In this document: positions 10,913 through 21,598 of the stretch, piece by piece
Position numbering within the stretch: position 1 is the first letter of the stretch
Layout of the letters: every line of letters begins with the position of its first letter
The notes under the pieces: generated by a model
Database searches by the model: none
Seen by the model: the letters and a program-made list of their open reading frames with translations, nothing else
What the model was told of the DNA's origin: nothing
Assembly (NCBI GenBank): GCA_005656395.1
Contig: SRSI01000007.1
Span: 663,195 to 727,194, forward strand
Direction: 5' to 3'
DNA length: 64,000 nt
Origin: Strongyloides papillosus
Lineage: Eukaryota > Nematoda > Chromadorea > Rhabditida > Strongyloididae
Program-made: the position numbers and the translations under genes

Positions 10913-11905
10913 ATAGATAAATTAGCAACACCTCAATTACACAAATGACCTATTTTATGTCTAAAAAAGCAATATGTAGTAAGTTTAGTTCAACAATTTT
11001 TGCAAGTATTACTTCACCGCTACATCTCAATGGTAGATCACTTTCCGAAAAAATATATCTATTACAATGAATTTTTACGATTCTATAAGACTTTTTTTGC
11101 AAACTACTCCTAAAATAGTAGATAATCATATCTGGACTCTTGGTGAGTTCTTATCAACAGTAAAAAGCCTACTAGATTTAGAAGATGTTATGTTCTATGT
11201 CAAAAAGCGGCCGCTTGTTGATGATTGTATCTCATCAATGAGTGAGTGAAATAGCTACATTTAAAACTACCAACATATAATTCTTTAATACTCATGCTAT
11301 TTTTCACGTTACAATCCCTATTAAGACGAAACCGCTTGATTTCCATTTTCACATTGAAAGTTTTTCCTGAAGATATTTCCAGATGTTCATTAACAACGTT
11401 ATAAAAATATATCTTACTCTCTATGGATAAGGGAATTGATGATGATCTGTTCGTTACAATAAAGGGTTCTAAAAGAAGGGTCACGATTTCAACTATTTAA
11501 AAGACTTGTGTAATTGGTCAAAAAATGGATCTGCTTAAGAGCGCTTTTATTACAAAGATATACAGAGACTAATGTGTTAGATACCTTAAAATAATAAGGT
11601 TCCCGTTTATCTTACTCTCTAATATCATCTTATCCATGGATATAGTCATCTTATTTGACTATTTTATTTTATCTTTTATTTAAACTGTAATTGAATTTAC
11701 CTTATCTTATTTTAAAATAGGAGTTATGTTTTTCTTTCCCTTATGGCATAAAAGACTTTCTCTTGAAAAAATTCTAAAGTTATCTTGTTCTGTTATTTCG
11801 GTTAAATGTGTGGACTAAAAAATTTCTCGCCTTGTTTAGAAAAGGAGAATTTCCGTGCCGCTAAAATAGTCAATACCTAGTTTGTTTGGAGGGAAAAAAA
11901 TATTG
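10913..11905. other. Decayed downstream part of the DIRS-like element and AT-rich flank
   Basis: Small frames occur on both strands (for example 11067-11249 plus and 11200-11484 minus) but none shows a recognisable domain. A NotI-like GCGGCCGC at about 11207 is an isolated GC island. No repeats were detected until the inverted repeat that starts near 11912. Confidence 0.35.
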
Positions 11906-11911
11906 GATAAT

Positions 11912-13998
11912 TACATATTATCTTAACATCCAGAATAGAAGAATGATTATCATTAATCTATGAAAAATCTGTAAGATTATAAGTGTTATCTTAGAGAGTT
12001 TTCTGAGAAACAAACTTTCCAACCTCCCACTTAACATCCAAAGTGGTTACTTAAACGGTCGTGTTTTCTTCACATTCCTTTCCATCAAAAAACTACAGGG
12101 CCTTTTGACTTCAAGTTTCCACCTTTTGTTCTCCGCTAAATACGTAAAGATATGATTAGCAACCTGCACAATTTTTTCACCAAAATTTCAAACTGCCCCT
12201 AGCATCCTAAAAATTGGTATGTAGGGAGAGTTTTATGCGGTGATTACATTTTTGAAATAATATTTCAAAAATATTAACTGTAAACACCCAAAAATGGGAG
12301 TAAACAAAATTTTCGCGTGGGGATGAAATGTTACAGGGGCGCCATTCCAACTATCTTTAGAAAAATACATTATTTGTTTACATGTAGTATATTTAAGTAA
12401 ATAAACAATTATTTGTGAATTAAAAAAAGTAATGTTGATTACTGAGGAACTTAAGAAAGTGGTTATTTAAAAAAATGCAAAAAAACTTTTGAAAAATAAA
12501 TTTTAAATAACAAACTATATTGCCAATAAAAAATAATATTTATTGAACCCCCCAAGCTACCTATGAATATAGTCAATAGCTCATTTTGTAGCCAAGACTT
12601 TATTCTTCAATCTGATCTGACAGATTCTTAATATCTCGTTTTAAAATTGAGTTATTAATTTTAAAAAAAAAATTACATTACCTAATTGTTGACAGAAAAC
12701 AATATTTATTGAAGCCCCCAGCCTACCTATGAATATGGTCAATAGCTTATTTTGTAGCCAAGACTTTATTCTTCAATCACATCTAACGGATTTTTAATAT
12801 CTCGTTTTAAAATTGAGTTATTAATCTTTAAATATTGTTTTTTTAATTTTTGACATACTTAACTGTTGATAGAAAATAATATTTATTGAAGCTCCCAGAC
12901 AACCTATGAATATGGTCAATAGCTTATTTTGTAGCCAAGGGTTAATTCTTTAATCTGATCTGACGGATTTTTAATATCTATCTTTGTTAGGGAGATATTT
13001 ATCTTTGAATAATTTTTTTACAACATTTTTTTTGTAAAATTACCCTAAATTGTCAATACAAAATATTTGATTTTGAGACTCCCAGACTACCTATGAAAAC
13101 GGTTAATGTTTCATTGGATAGCCAAGACCTTCTTCTACAAACGCATGGAGGCGATTTTTAATATCTGTCTTTATTAAGGGGATATTTATTTTTGAATAAT
13201 TTTTTTGTAAAATGACTCTAAATTGTTGACACAAAATATTTGATTTTGAGACTCCCAGACTACCTATGAAGATGGTTAATGTTTCATTAGATAGCCAAGA
13301 CCTTCTTCTACAAACGTATGGAGGCGATTTTTAATATCTGTCTTTATTAGGGAGATATTTATTTTTGAATAACTTTTTTGCAACATTTTTTTTCGTAAAA
13401 TTACCCTAAATTGTCGACACAAAATATTTGATTTTGAGACTCCCAGACTACCTATGAATATGGTTTATATTTCATTGGATAGCCAAGACATTCTTCTACA
13501 AACGCATGGAGGCGATTTTTGATATTTGCCTTTTTAAGAAAAATATGAGTCAAATAGTTAAATGCCAAAAAAATTTTTTCAATATTTTTCTACAATTTTT
13601 ATATTTCTAGATTCAGATTTTTATGCTGATTACGAATATCATATTTATTTTTTATAATTTTTGTTTATTTAAATGTTATTCATAGTTATTTACGATTAAA
13701 AAAGGGGTGTATTTTTCATCTACTTTTTTATGTTGGAACAACGTTTTTCCAAAATACAGGATTGTGCAGGTTGCTAGATATAATTCTTCAATAATATAAG
13801 AAATAGAGAAAAGAAACAGGTAGTCGTTACAAGATAAAATTAAGGAAAAATGTAGTAAATAGGTCAAAACAGCTAAGCCAGTAACTAGCTTGTTTCAGAG
13901 GAAACTCTCTAGGATAATATTTATTATCTTACACATCCTTCATAAATGAATGATAATCATTCTTCTATTCTGAATGTTGAGAAAATACGTAATTAAAT
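11912..13998. mobile_element. 2.1-kb inverted-repeat (foldback/MITE-like) element
   Basis: The ends are about 105-base imperfect inverted repeats. The left arm 11912-12018 (core AGAATAGAAGAATGATTATC) matches the reverse complement of 13883-13998 with several mismatches and small gaps. The shared inner end reads AGAGAGTTTTCTGAGAAACA (left) versus AGAGAGTTTCCTCTGAAACA (right, complement). The interior has no gene but holds six tandem copies of a diverged repeat (12541-13560). No transposase is encoded, so the element would be non-autonomous. Target duplications could not be defined because the outer ends fade. Confidence 0.8.
12541..13560 (+). repeat. Six tandem copies of a 165-190 bp repeat
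   Basis: Copies begin near 12541, 12705, 12885, 13071, 13243 and 13431. Each opens with TATTGAA or TTTTGAG, a CCCAG-like run and CCTATGAA, followed by TAGCCAAGAC about 30 bases on and TTTTTAATATCT about 70-75 bases on. Copies 1-3 share TCAATAGCTCATTTTGTAGC-type text. Copies 4-6 share GGTTAATGTTTCATTGGATA and GCATGGAGGCG. The array therefore grew from two diverged subtypes. It fills the centre of the inverted-repeat element 11912-13998 and shows no coding potential. Confidence 0.9.
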
Positions 13999-14447
13999 TC
14001 TTTTGTATGCACTACAACTATCTGTAATTTTGTTAGTCTATATTGAATTTCAGCAAATAAAAGAAAATACATAAAAATTCAGCAAAAATTAATTTTAACA
14101 CTTTTATTTTGATAGAAATTATTTTAATTTAACCTGAACAAAACAAATAAAAAATAATTTGAGATTAAAGAGTTGATACAGATAAAACAAACAATGAAAC
14201 TACACTTTATTATAGAATTAAAAAATATACTAATGCAAAATTGCAAAAGAAAGTAATAAAAAACTTTTATTCTTTGTAGAAATCAAAATATTTTTTTTAA
14301 AAAAGCACAATTCTTTTAGTAATATTAGTAAAAATATAAAAAATAAATAAAAATTTATGTTTGAAAAGAAACAAAAAAATTTCTTTTTTGCGCAAAAATA
14401 ACTGATACAGGTGCAAAAAAATAAGCCATTACTTTTAATTTATTTAT
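13999..14447. other. AT-rich intergenic stretch
   Basis: No gene, repeat or hairpin recognised between the inverted-repeat element and the promoter of the next gene. Confidence 0.4.
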
Positions 14448-14456
14448 CTATAAAAG
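14447..14456 (+). promoter_or_regulatory. TATA box of the charge-split secreted protein gene
   Basis: TCTATAAAAG lies 47 bases before the ATG at 14503, a spacing consistent with a short 5' UTR. The same longer string (TTATCTATAAAAGAAAAA) recurs near 45618 without an obvious gene after it. Confidence 0.6.
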
Positions 14457-14502
14457 AAAAAATTTTCAGAAACTTTATTCAATTGAAAAACTTTTTTCTC
14501 AA

Positions 14503-15567
14503 ATGATTTACTCAAAATCATTTTTAATATTTTCGATAATACTTCTTGTGGGTATTATTTCTACTTATCACCTCGAAAAATCTAAACTAGATGGTTTGGT
14601 TGAACATGATTTAAATTATGAAAATAGAGCTCTTATCAATAATAATTTAAATTCACTTTCAAGCCAAAATTTCCAGGAAGAAAGTAAATTGGATGTTGCT
14701 GTTAGGAATAAAAGACAAGCCGGTGAAGCTAGAAGAAGGAGAAGAAGAAGGAGAAGAAGAAGAAGGAGAAGAGAACAAAGAGCTCAAAGACGGCAAAGAC
14801 AACAAAAAATGCGCCGTCTAAGACAGCAAAGGCAAAGACGATTAAGACAAGCAAGAAGGCGTCAAGCACTTCAAAGAAGAAGACAACAAACAAGGCTTAG
14901 AATGAGAAGACGTCAGGCGCAACGCAGAATGAAGCAACGTCAAGCCCAACGTAGAAGGAGACAACGTCAAGCAGCAATGAGAAGAAGACGGCAAGAAAGA
15001 TTGCGTTTATCAAGAAGAACTACTATGAGACCAATATCACCTCCTAGAAGAGTAACTATAGGTAGACCAAGAACGTCTCCTGGGAGATCTGGTAGAAGAT
15101 CAAGTGGCAGAGGAAGTGGTACATCAAGACCTAGACAGCATGAGCCTTCTGAAGATGAAGAAGGAGCTGAAGGTGAAGAGGAAGGAGAGGGTGAAGTTGA
15201 AGATGGAGAGGGAGAGGGAGGTGAACAGGAAGGTGAGAATGATTATGGAGAGGAGAATGAAGGTGGAGGTGAAGATGAACCACAATCTCCTGAAGAGAGA
15301 GAAAGTGAACAACCTGAAGAAGAAGAAGAAGGTGAGGAACAAGAAGCCGAACCTTCTGTTGAACAAAATGAACCTTCTGATGCAGAGGCTGAAGAAGAAT
15401 CGCCTCCGGGTGATGATGTTGAAGAAGAAGAGGAGGATGTTGGTAGTAATCCCGATGATGATGAAGCAATGGACGATGAAGGTGATGGTAGTAATGTGAT
15501 GAAGAAGAGGAAAAAGAAACTTAACCAGCATCCAATGAATTTCAAGAAGAAGTTAATAACTTTCTAG
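14503..15567 (+). CDS. Secreted charge-split protein: Arg-rich half, Glu-rich half
   Basis: 354 residues, intronless. Order: signal peptide (about 1-22, MIYSKSFLIFSIILLVGII); an uncharged propeptide-like stretch to a dibasic NKRQ site (69-72), a typical proprotein-convertase position; 14 consecutive Arg (77-90) and then about 115 residues of Arg/Gln-rich sequence with QAQRR-type periodicity; a Ser/Gly/Pro/Arg linker (about 175-212); a Glu/Gly/Asp-rich region (about 216-330); and a basic tail (KKRKKK at about 334-339). After the signal peptide and site are removed, the two halves would have strong opposite charge and no cysteine. The signal peptide argues for export; the basic half suggests nucleic-acid, heparan or anionic-surface binding; both are inferences. 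I do not recognise a named family. The plus strand is nearly homopurine through 14725-15500, which explains several antisense low-complexity frames. Confidence 0.85.
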   Translation: MIYSKSFLIFSIILLVGIISTYHLEKSKLDGLVEHDLNYENRALINNNLNSLSSQNFQEESKLDVAVRNKRQAGEARRRRRRRRRRRRRREQRAQRRQRQQKMRRLRQQRQRRLRQARRRQALQRRRQQTRLRMRRRQAQRRMKQRQAQRRRRQRQAAMRRRRQERLRLSRRTTMRPISPPRRVTIGRPRTSPGRSGRRSSGRGSGTSRPRQHEPSEDEEGAEGEEEGEGEVEDGEGEGGEQEGENDYGEENEGGGEDEPQSPEERESEQPEEEEEGEEQEAEPSVEQNEPSDAEAEEESPPGDDVEEEEEDVGSNPDDDEAMDDEGDGSNVMKKRKKKLNQHPMNFKKKLITF

Positions 15568-16487
15568 CTTATTTATAAATTACTATATTCCAAATGATAT
15601 TACAAGTAATATTGTTTGCTATATTTTAAACAATATTACTAAACTTTTTATACACCAAAAAAAATTTAAGACATTTCTTATAATTTTTATTCATTATTTA
15701 ATTTTTAAACTTATGGTTGTTAACAAACTGATAGTACAAATTTTTTTAATAGCGTTCAAAAATAATTTTGAAATATTTTGTAGAAAAAAAGTACTACCAT
15801 TCAATCGGTAAGATTTTATGTTAAGAAACTTCATAATTAACTCTATAAATAAGAAATTTAATTATCCATAAAACTTTAAATAATGTTTACAATTCTTAAC
15901 ATTTCTTTCTTTATATTCTTAAAACCGTTTCAGATAAAATAATATTTCACTATTCTGTCATAAATTTTTATCAAAAAATGCTAAATTTTTATATTCTTTT
16001 CATGCATTACAACAATGAATTCATTTATTTCTTTTGATAAAGATTGTTTTTAAGGTAACTTAACAGATGCTGATAGCAGAAATGTTACATTAATTTTAAA
16101 CATAAGAGTACACAAAAAATGTATTAAATTTGTTAAACTTAGTAATTTTTTTGACTTGCAATTAATTATATCGCAATTATCTTATAGATGAAAATTAAAG
16201 CAACAATAAAAGAATTATTCAAAAAATTACTATTTCTATATAATATTATTCTTATCTTAAAACTTAGGTTGTTTCACACAATACATTTTAATATATAATA
16301 TTAGAAGTTAATTTTAAATAAAATTTTAAATAGGTTTATCAAGAGCATTTTAACATGATATATTTTTAAATATGTTTCAAAAATTTTAACTATTATAATT
16401 TATATTTTTTTATAAAATTATACTTATCTAAAAGCTCAATTTGTTTTTAAAAAGTCTTCACAGATCATCTATAAAAACACAATTTAT
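15568..16487. other. AT-rich 3' flank carrying a dispersed repeat
   Basis: No gene. From about 16100 to 16440 the sequence matches 41945-42300 in direct orientation at clearly above-background level, for example CTTAAAACTTAGGTTGTTT versus TTTAAAACTTAAGATATTT, then ACAATACATTTTA in both. What this shared segment is, is unknown. Confidence 0.5.
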
Positions 16488-16776
16488 AAATTATTACACC
16501 AGCTTGCGCTAGTGTAATAATCATTATAATCGAAGTCCTATAATGATGTTTTATTCAAATTATGCTTTAGCCTAGGCCATCTGTTGTCTCAAAATACCTC
16601 GTATCCTACATGAATTGTCTGTTTTTGTTTCCTTTTTACCCTCATTTTTACTGTTATTCACTTATTGAGTCAGGTTCTTCATCGAACCAACGACAACGAA
16701 GAAGGGAGGGTGTGGTAGGGATCTTTATAGAACTTCTGATATAATGATTATTACACTGGCGCAAGCTGGTATAATA
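16488..16776. mobile_element. About 290-bp MITE with self-palindromic ends
   Basis: Terminal inverted repeats of about 38 bases: the left arm near 16489-16527 (core ACCAGCTTGCGCTAGTGTAA) matches the complement of 16738-16776 (core ACCAGCTTGCGCCAGTGTAA). Each arm is itself an imperfect palindrome around GCTTGCGC. Outside each arm, TCCTATAATGATGTTTTATT (left, inside the element) and TCCTAAAATGATGCTTTATT (right, outside it) also match, which implies nested or tandem insertion of the same unit. Confidence 0.7.
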
Positions 16777-17149
16777 ACTCATTACATTGCAAAGTCCTAA
16801 AATGATGCTTTATTTAAATTTCGCTGATTGTGAATGGGGGCGATGAAGAACACTCTAATCTAATTCATATATTTCAGAAATGTTATAAATTTAAGTAATT
16901 ACACAATTATTATACGAAAAAGAGGAAATCCCTAAATAAAAAGCTGCAATTAATACAAAATAATACAGCATTCTCACATTAACTGTCAGCCATCAGCTTC
17001 TGGCTCGTGGTCATATTGGAAATAAACTTATAAATTTATTATATATTAATAAGACAATTATTTTACAATTTTAACGATATATATATTAAATGTTTATATT
17101 AAAATTTATATGTTATGTAAATTTTCATAGGTAGTTGATATAATGCGTC

Positions 17150-18240
17150 AACTGCCGACATTAACAATATACTAGACAATTACATGCGATTCTCCCTGGA
17201 ATTTAGAGAAAGCATGACCTCTGAAAAGTTCAACATATCTTGATTGTAAAATCTTAGAAACGTGAAGTTACTCTTTCGTCGAATGCGACTGCATAATTCC
17301 TGCAAGAAGAGGCCATTGAAGAACATTGTTGAAGTCACCGTTTTTTCTAATTACATGCGAATTTATTGGTTGTATTCCATATTCTAAACAAAATAGTTTA
17401 ATCCTCGTAGCTAGTGTACCTTTAGTGGCAGATAAACAGTCACCAGTATTTTTTAGAAACAGGAACTTATTATAGCTATTTCTAAATTGTTTTGTTAATT
17501 CAATGTACTATTTAATAGCAAATACAGGGTACAAACATTCTTCAATAAATGATTTTACCTTGAATGACAGCGATCTGCTAGTCTTTATTGGAAGGTCGAG
17601 ATTCACATGATCATAATGTTCTATAAACTGGAGAATTTTAACTCTGATTTGATTAAATTTTAAGATTCTCTCTCCAGTACGTAATTAATATAAGAAGAAA
17701 AAATGGTTTTTCGTCTATATACATACAAGTCATCGTCAAAGCTCACTAAATGTAAATGTTGTAGAGATGGTTGTATATCAAATAATTGTACATGCTTCGA
17801 AGATACCTTTGTTGTTTTCTTAATACCCATTAATAAACGAGAAATGGTTCTTTCTTCATTAGAGAATATGAATCTTCAAAGAGTTTGTAAAATGTGCGCA
17901 CTGCAGCGACATATGACATGATGAAATAAACAACATATTGTTTACTTTCTAAATGCTGTATAAAACTAAGCATCAGTAATAATTTTTTGCTTCAGTGCAG
18001 GGGGAAGTAAATATGTAGATTTAAATAATTGAAAAGCTTTAAATGCTGAGTTGTAGTGTTTAAATGTATTTGAAGTGATTGAATTTAATAAAGAAGATAT
18101 TAATTTGTCATCGTAGCTTTTTCCTGAAAGCACTACTTTTACCGCATCAAATGGAGTGCGTACTTTCTCTTCTTCACTAGTAAGTGGTGATTCTATGGCA
18201 TGTATCTGTGAGTTAAAATGTCTCCTAAAATAACTTCAAT
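17150..18240 (-). pseudogene. Decayed tyrosine recombinase of a DIRS/PAT-like element
   Basis: On minus, from about 18190, the frame encodes a core-binding domain (SITSNTFKHYNSAFKAFQLF). Then comes GIKKTTKVSSKHVQLFDI (about 17780-17835), and further on a catalytic-domain stretch with TSRSLSFKVKSFIEECLYP and INSHVIRKNGDFNN near 17320-17365, the H-x-x-R motif of tyrosine recombinases. Several stops (for example near 17965 and 17505) and shifts break it. It lies directly downstream, on the same strand, of the RNase H remnant at 18484-18960, giving the DIRS order. This is a second copy, opposite in orientation to 9691-10912. Confidence 0.65.
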
Positions 18241-18483
18241 AATTTCACTATTTATTAGTTTTAGAATATTAAAATAATTTTTATTTAATAACACTAGCAA
18301 TTTAAAATGACCTGGTTTATAGAATCTATTATGTAATACAAAAAAAACTTAGTAACAATAACTAGTGGAGAAAAACAAAGACATTTACATCAAATTTACA
18401 CCAATTTTCATAAAAAGCGTTAAAAAGAAAGAAAAAGTTATAGTATTCCCTTCATAAGCAAAAATATCTTGTTGAATATTATA

Positions 18484-18960
18484 TTAGGTAATTAAAAGAT
18501 CCCGTAGTGTCGCATCTACACAAATGTCATTAGGATTTGTCAACATTCTTGAAGGTGAATCCTCAGGATTTTTCTTTGTTGTTACGTGGAACCTTACTAG
18601 GTCTGGAAAAGATAAAAAAAAGTATTTCATTTGTCCATGGTTAAACATATTTTTAGTGTTGTCTTGTTTATCAAAACTTTGGAGGGCTATCATGGAATTG
18701 GTATATAACCTAGTCTTATTATCATCAATATCCTTGTACGAAGTGACTATTTGCAATCCTATACGTATAGCAATGAGTTCTTTCGCATTTATCGACAACG
18801 GTAGTTCATGTTCTCGGAAAAACCCGTCAAATGTAAAGTCTTCATGGTTTCCAATATCTCATAGCACGACATCCCATGCCAAATGACTATTATTTGTAAA
18901 TACATCGATTACTCGTGCATACTCAGGTTTTGGTGCCAAATAACGACCTTTATTTTTTAG
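18484..18960 (-). pseudogene. Decayed RNase H domain of a DIRS/PAT-like element
   Basis: A frame broken by one TAG (near 18866) encodes VIDVFTNNSHLAWDVVL, then SINAKELIAIRIGLQIVTSY, RLYTNSMIALQSF, and VRFHVTTKKNPEDSPSR with a short tail. The order matches RNase H of tyrosine-recombinase retroelements (VxTDAS, KELxAI, xxxDSxxA, KxNPxDxPSR). Two metal-binding Asp positions read Asn here (FTNNS for FTDAS, YTNS for YTDS), so the domain would be inactive even without the stop. The recombinase remnant follows on the same strand. Confidence 0.7.
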
Positions 18961-18994
18961 GAATAACTAAGCAACAAATCTAATTTTATTTTTA

Positions 18995-19276
18995 CACACG
19001 GAAAAATTTTTTTGTCAAAATTTATGCCATTTTTTAATATGTTTGACAAAAATTAGTAAAAATCTGAATTTTTAAATTGTTTTTAATGTGTATATTCTTT
19101 AAACAAAGAAAATGCAAAAGAAAATAAAGAAATATCTTAGAAAATTATTTAAAAAAATTCAAAAATGTATACATACAATGCAATTTTAAAGAAAAAAATA
19201 TTCTTTTGTTTTTCATTACTGCTATTAGATAAGTTTGCTCTTTTTGTTTAAAAAATGACAAAAAATTTTCTGTGTA
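18995..19276. mobile_element. Tc1/mariner-type MITE flanked by TA
   Basis: About 280 bases with 20-base terminal inverted repeats: CACACGGAAAAATTTTTTTG on the left and, on the complement of the right end (19256-19274), CACAGAAAATTTTTTGTCA. Both ends abut TA, the target duplication of Tc1/mariner elements. The interior is AT-rich and non-coding. Confidence 0.65.
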
Positions 19277-19967
19277 TTTAAACTTATTTTTATACCTTCC
19301 CGGTTAAACCATTTTTTTTGTTTTAGACTTATCTGAGTTAAAATATTCTACGGCTGTTATAGAATATGTTTCCACTATATATAAGCATTGTTTTGACTAT
19401 GTTAAACTAAATTTATTCTATACATAATTTGTTAAAATCATAATCAAATAAATTTAGTTAACAAATATTTCATTTAGATAAGGATGGCTAAAAAAATTAC
19501 AATAATAAAACAAAAAAAGAGATATGTGATATTATTTTTTAAAAATTAACTGTTAATTGACCTTCAAATTTATCTTCAATTGTCCGTAAATTATTCACCA
19601 GTTGCTTCGTCAAGTCTATCGTCGTTTTCAGAATATTCTAAGTTTACTACTTTTTTTTCTATAATACTGCCCACTCCTGTTCAGTTTCCAGTTCGATGAT
19701 CTTGTGTTAATCGCTTCGAACAAGTCAGACAAGTACTTCCAACGTTGGTCCTCTTCAATAAGTAAAACTTCTGCCTATTTTAGTAATGTCATGACTACAT
19801 TTTTTATTTCTCTTGGTAAGAGTATTGTAAAAATGCAAATTTAGTATAGATTTTATACTATATTAAATTATAAATTTCACATTTTTATCATTATTATATC
19901 TTTGTCTTTTATATTTATTATATTCATTTATTTTAATTATAGATATTAAGAGACAAATAAATTAAAT
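19277..19967. other. AT-rich stretch with a short coding-like relic
   Basis: On minus, about 19680-19800 reads EVLLIEEDQRWKYLSDLFEA and a few more codons before stops. It looks like a fragment of a former gene but matches nothing I can name. The rest is AT-rich without features. Confidence 0.3.
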
Positions 19968-21027
19968 TTACTGTATTCTCTTTGATGCCCTGTTAAATCC
20001 AACACTAAATTTGTATTTCACCAACTGTTCCTTGATGAAGAGATTATCCATTAAGTACTTTCCAAAAATTTGTGGTTTATCCAGGAGCCCCGGTACGAAT
20101 TTTGTAATAACATTTTCCATTAAGTCAACAGCTGCAGGTTTTATTTTACTATCTCTAAAAAAATTATTTTTATAAAAAATACAACTTACAACAATCATAT
20201 GGTGTCGATATGTTCGTACTGCTTCTTCTTTGTCGCTGAATGAGACACTATATAGTGGAACGGATTTTCCATCAACAGTTGTATTCCATTTTGAGTACAT
20301 TATTTCATCATTTTTTTCTCTAACAACTCTTCTTTTTTGTTTAATTTCTTTTATTTCTTCTGTCAATTCAGCTAACATGTTCATAAATGCCTCAATTTTT
20401 TCCATCAAAGTGTTATACTTGTTGTTGGATGTTCTAGTTCCTTGACTACTCATTCCATCAATATTTCTTGCAGTTTCTAAGGAATGAGATTGTGATAAAT
20501 GACAAGCTGAAAAATATTAAATTAAATGATGCGCAAGCAAAATTAAGTTAAAAGTACATTTATTTATACTGTTTCCCTTCCATGTGTCACCTGATAATCT
20601 ATCTAAAATACATTTAATATTTTAAAATATGTTAAAACTGACAGTTATTACTTTCATCAACAACGTCATTATCAGAAGTTACATCACTACCTCTCTTATC
20701 TTTTCGACCAGCGACAGTAATTCCATCGACTAAACTCCGATCATCAGTAGTTATTTTTTTTTCGGGTTCATGGACCTTCTCCTTGATAGTTTTTACATTA
20801 GTCTTTAAACGTTTTCCATAATAACTACCACCATTTTCTATTCCTCCATCAATTCCTGTTCTTTCACCAGCTATTGCTCTTTTTTTACCCTTATTTTTTA
20901 CATTAACCATATCCTTATAAATTTCTTCATAATCTTCTTCAGTTAAGAAACTACTGTCGAACGGTGATGTTGAATCACGTTTGTTTTTTAACATGTAATC
21001 TAACTGCCGTTTACTATATTTAGACAT
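19968..21027 (-). CDS. Two-exon protein divergent from a decayed transposase
   Basis: Exon 1 runs from ATG 21027 to about 20652. An intron with a strong acceptor (TTTTTCAG ending at 20507) separates it from exon 2 (20506-19968). Donor 20651 (GTAATA) gives 304 residues and donor 20642 (GTCAGT) gives 307; both keep frame. An alternative start at 21213 would add 62 residues. The N-terminal half is polar, Lys/Asp/Ser-rich and probably disordered (MSKYSKRQLDYMLKNKRDST). Then come a coiled-coil-like segment (EKIEAFMNMLAELTEEIKEI) and a C-terminal globular helical region of about 100 residues containing the aromatic and Cys cluster VVSCIFYKNNFF. I do not recognise the domain; a BEN-like DNA-binding fold is possible but unproven. 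It is head to head, 0.6 kb apart, with the transposase remnant at 21599-24055, mirroring the pair at 59760-63267. Confidence 0.65.
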
Positions 21028-21598
21028 ACGAAATGTAATAAATTTAGTAAAATTAAAATCAAAACTATCTTTTGTGATGGCTGATAAGAATAGCCAATAT
21101 CCGCCATATTTCTTGGAATGATGGTTAACATACCTGTACAACAGAAGATACCAAGGCAAAAATAGATTATAACATGCTCTTTTTATAAAGAACACTTTTA
21201 CTAAGAGAAGCACATAGAGAGTTGAACAGTAGTTTTAGATAATTTCTTTAAAATAATAGTGACGTTTTTAACGCGAATAGGAAAAAATAAAGAAATTTCC
21301 AGAAAGGTCAGGAAAAGCTAAATATATGTATGTATCTATTTTTTTCTCATTAAATAGGCCCTTTTTTCACTATCATTATTGTTAATTATAATATTAAGAC
21401 AACTATTAAAATTTAAAAACGTATTTTTTATAGAACGGTACAAATTCATACTAGATATAGTTAGTGACTACGCTTTCAACGTACTTAATTTTATGAGGTA
21501 GTAAGTTTAGGTATCTTGGCTTCTTTTATTGTATGATTTAACAGGGCACAATATTTTAAAAAATAACCTAAGTTTGCTAACCATAGAAATTTTAATTA

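Noticed and set aside
13676..13867. Minus-strand 63-residue frame in the inverted-repeat element
   Set aside because: Hydrophobic low-complexity, no ATG context, inside a non-autonomous element.
15104..15545. Several long open frames antisense or out of frame to the charge-split gene
   Set aside because: They are low-complexity by-products of the homopurine coding strand; the sense frame has a signal peptide and TATA box.
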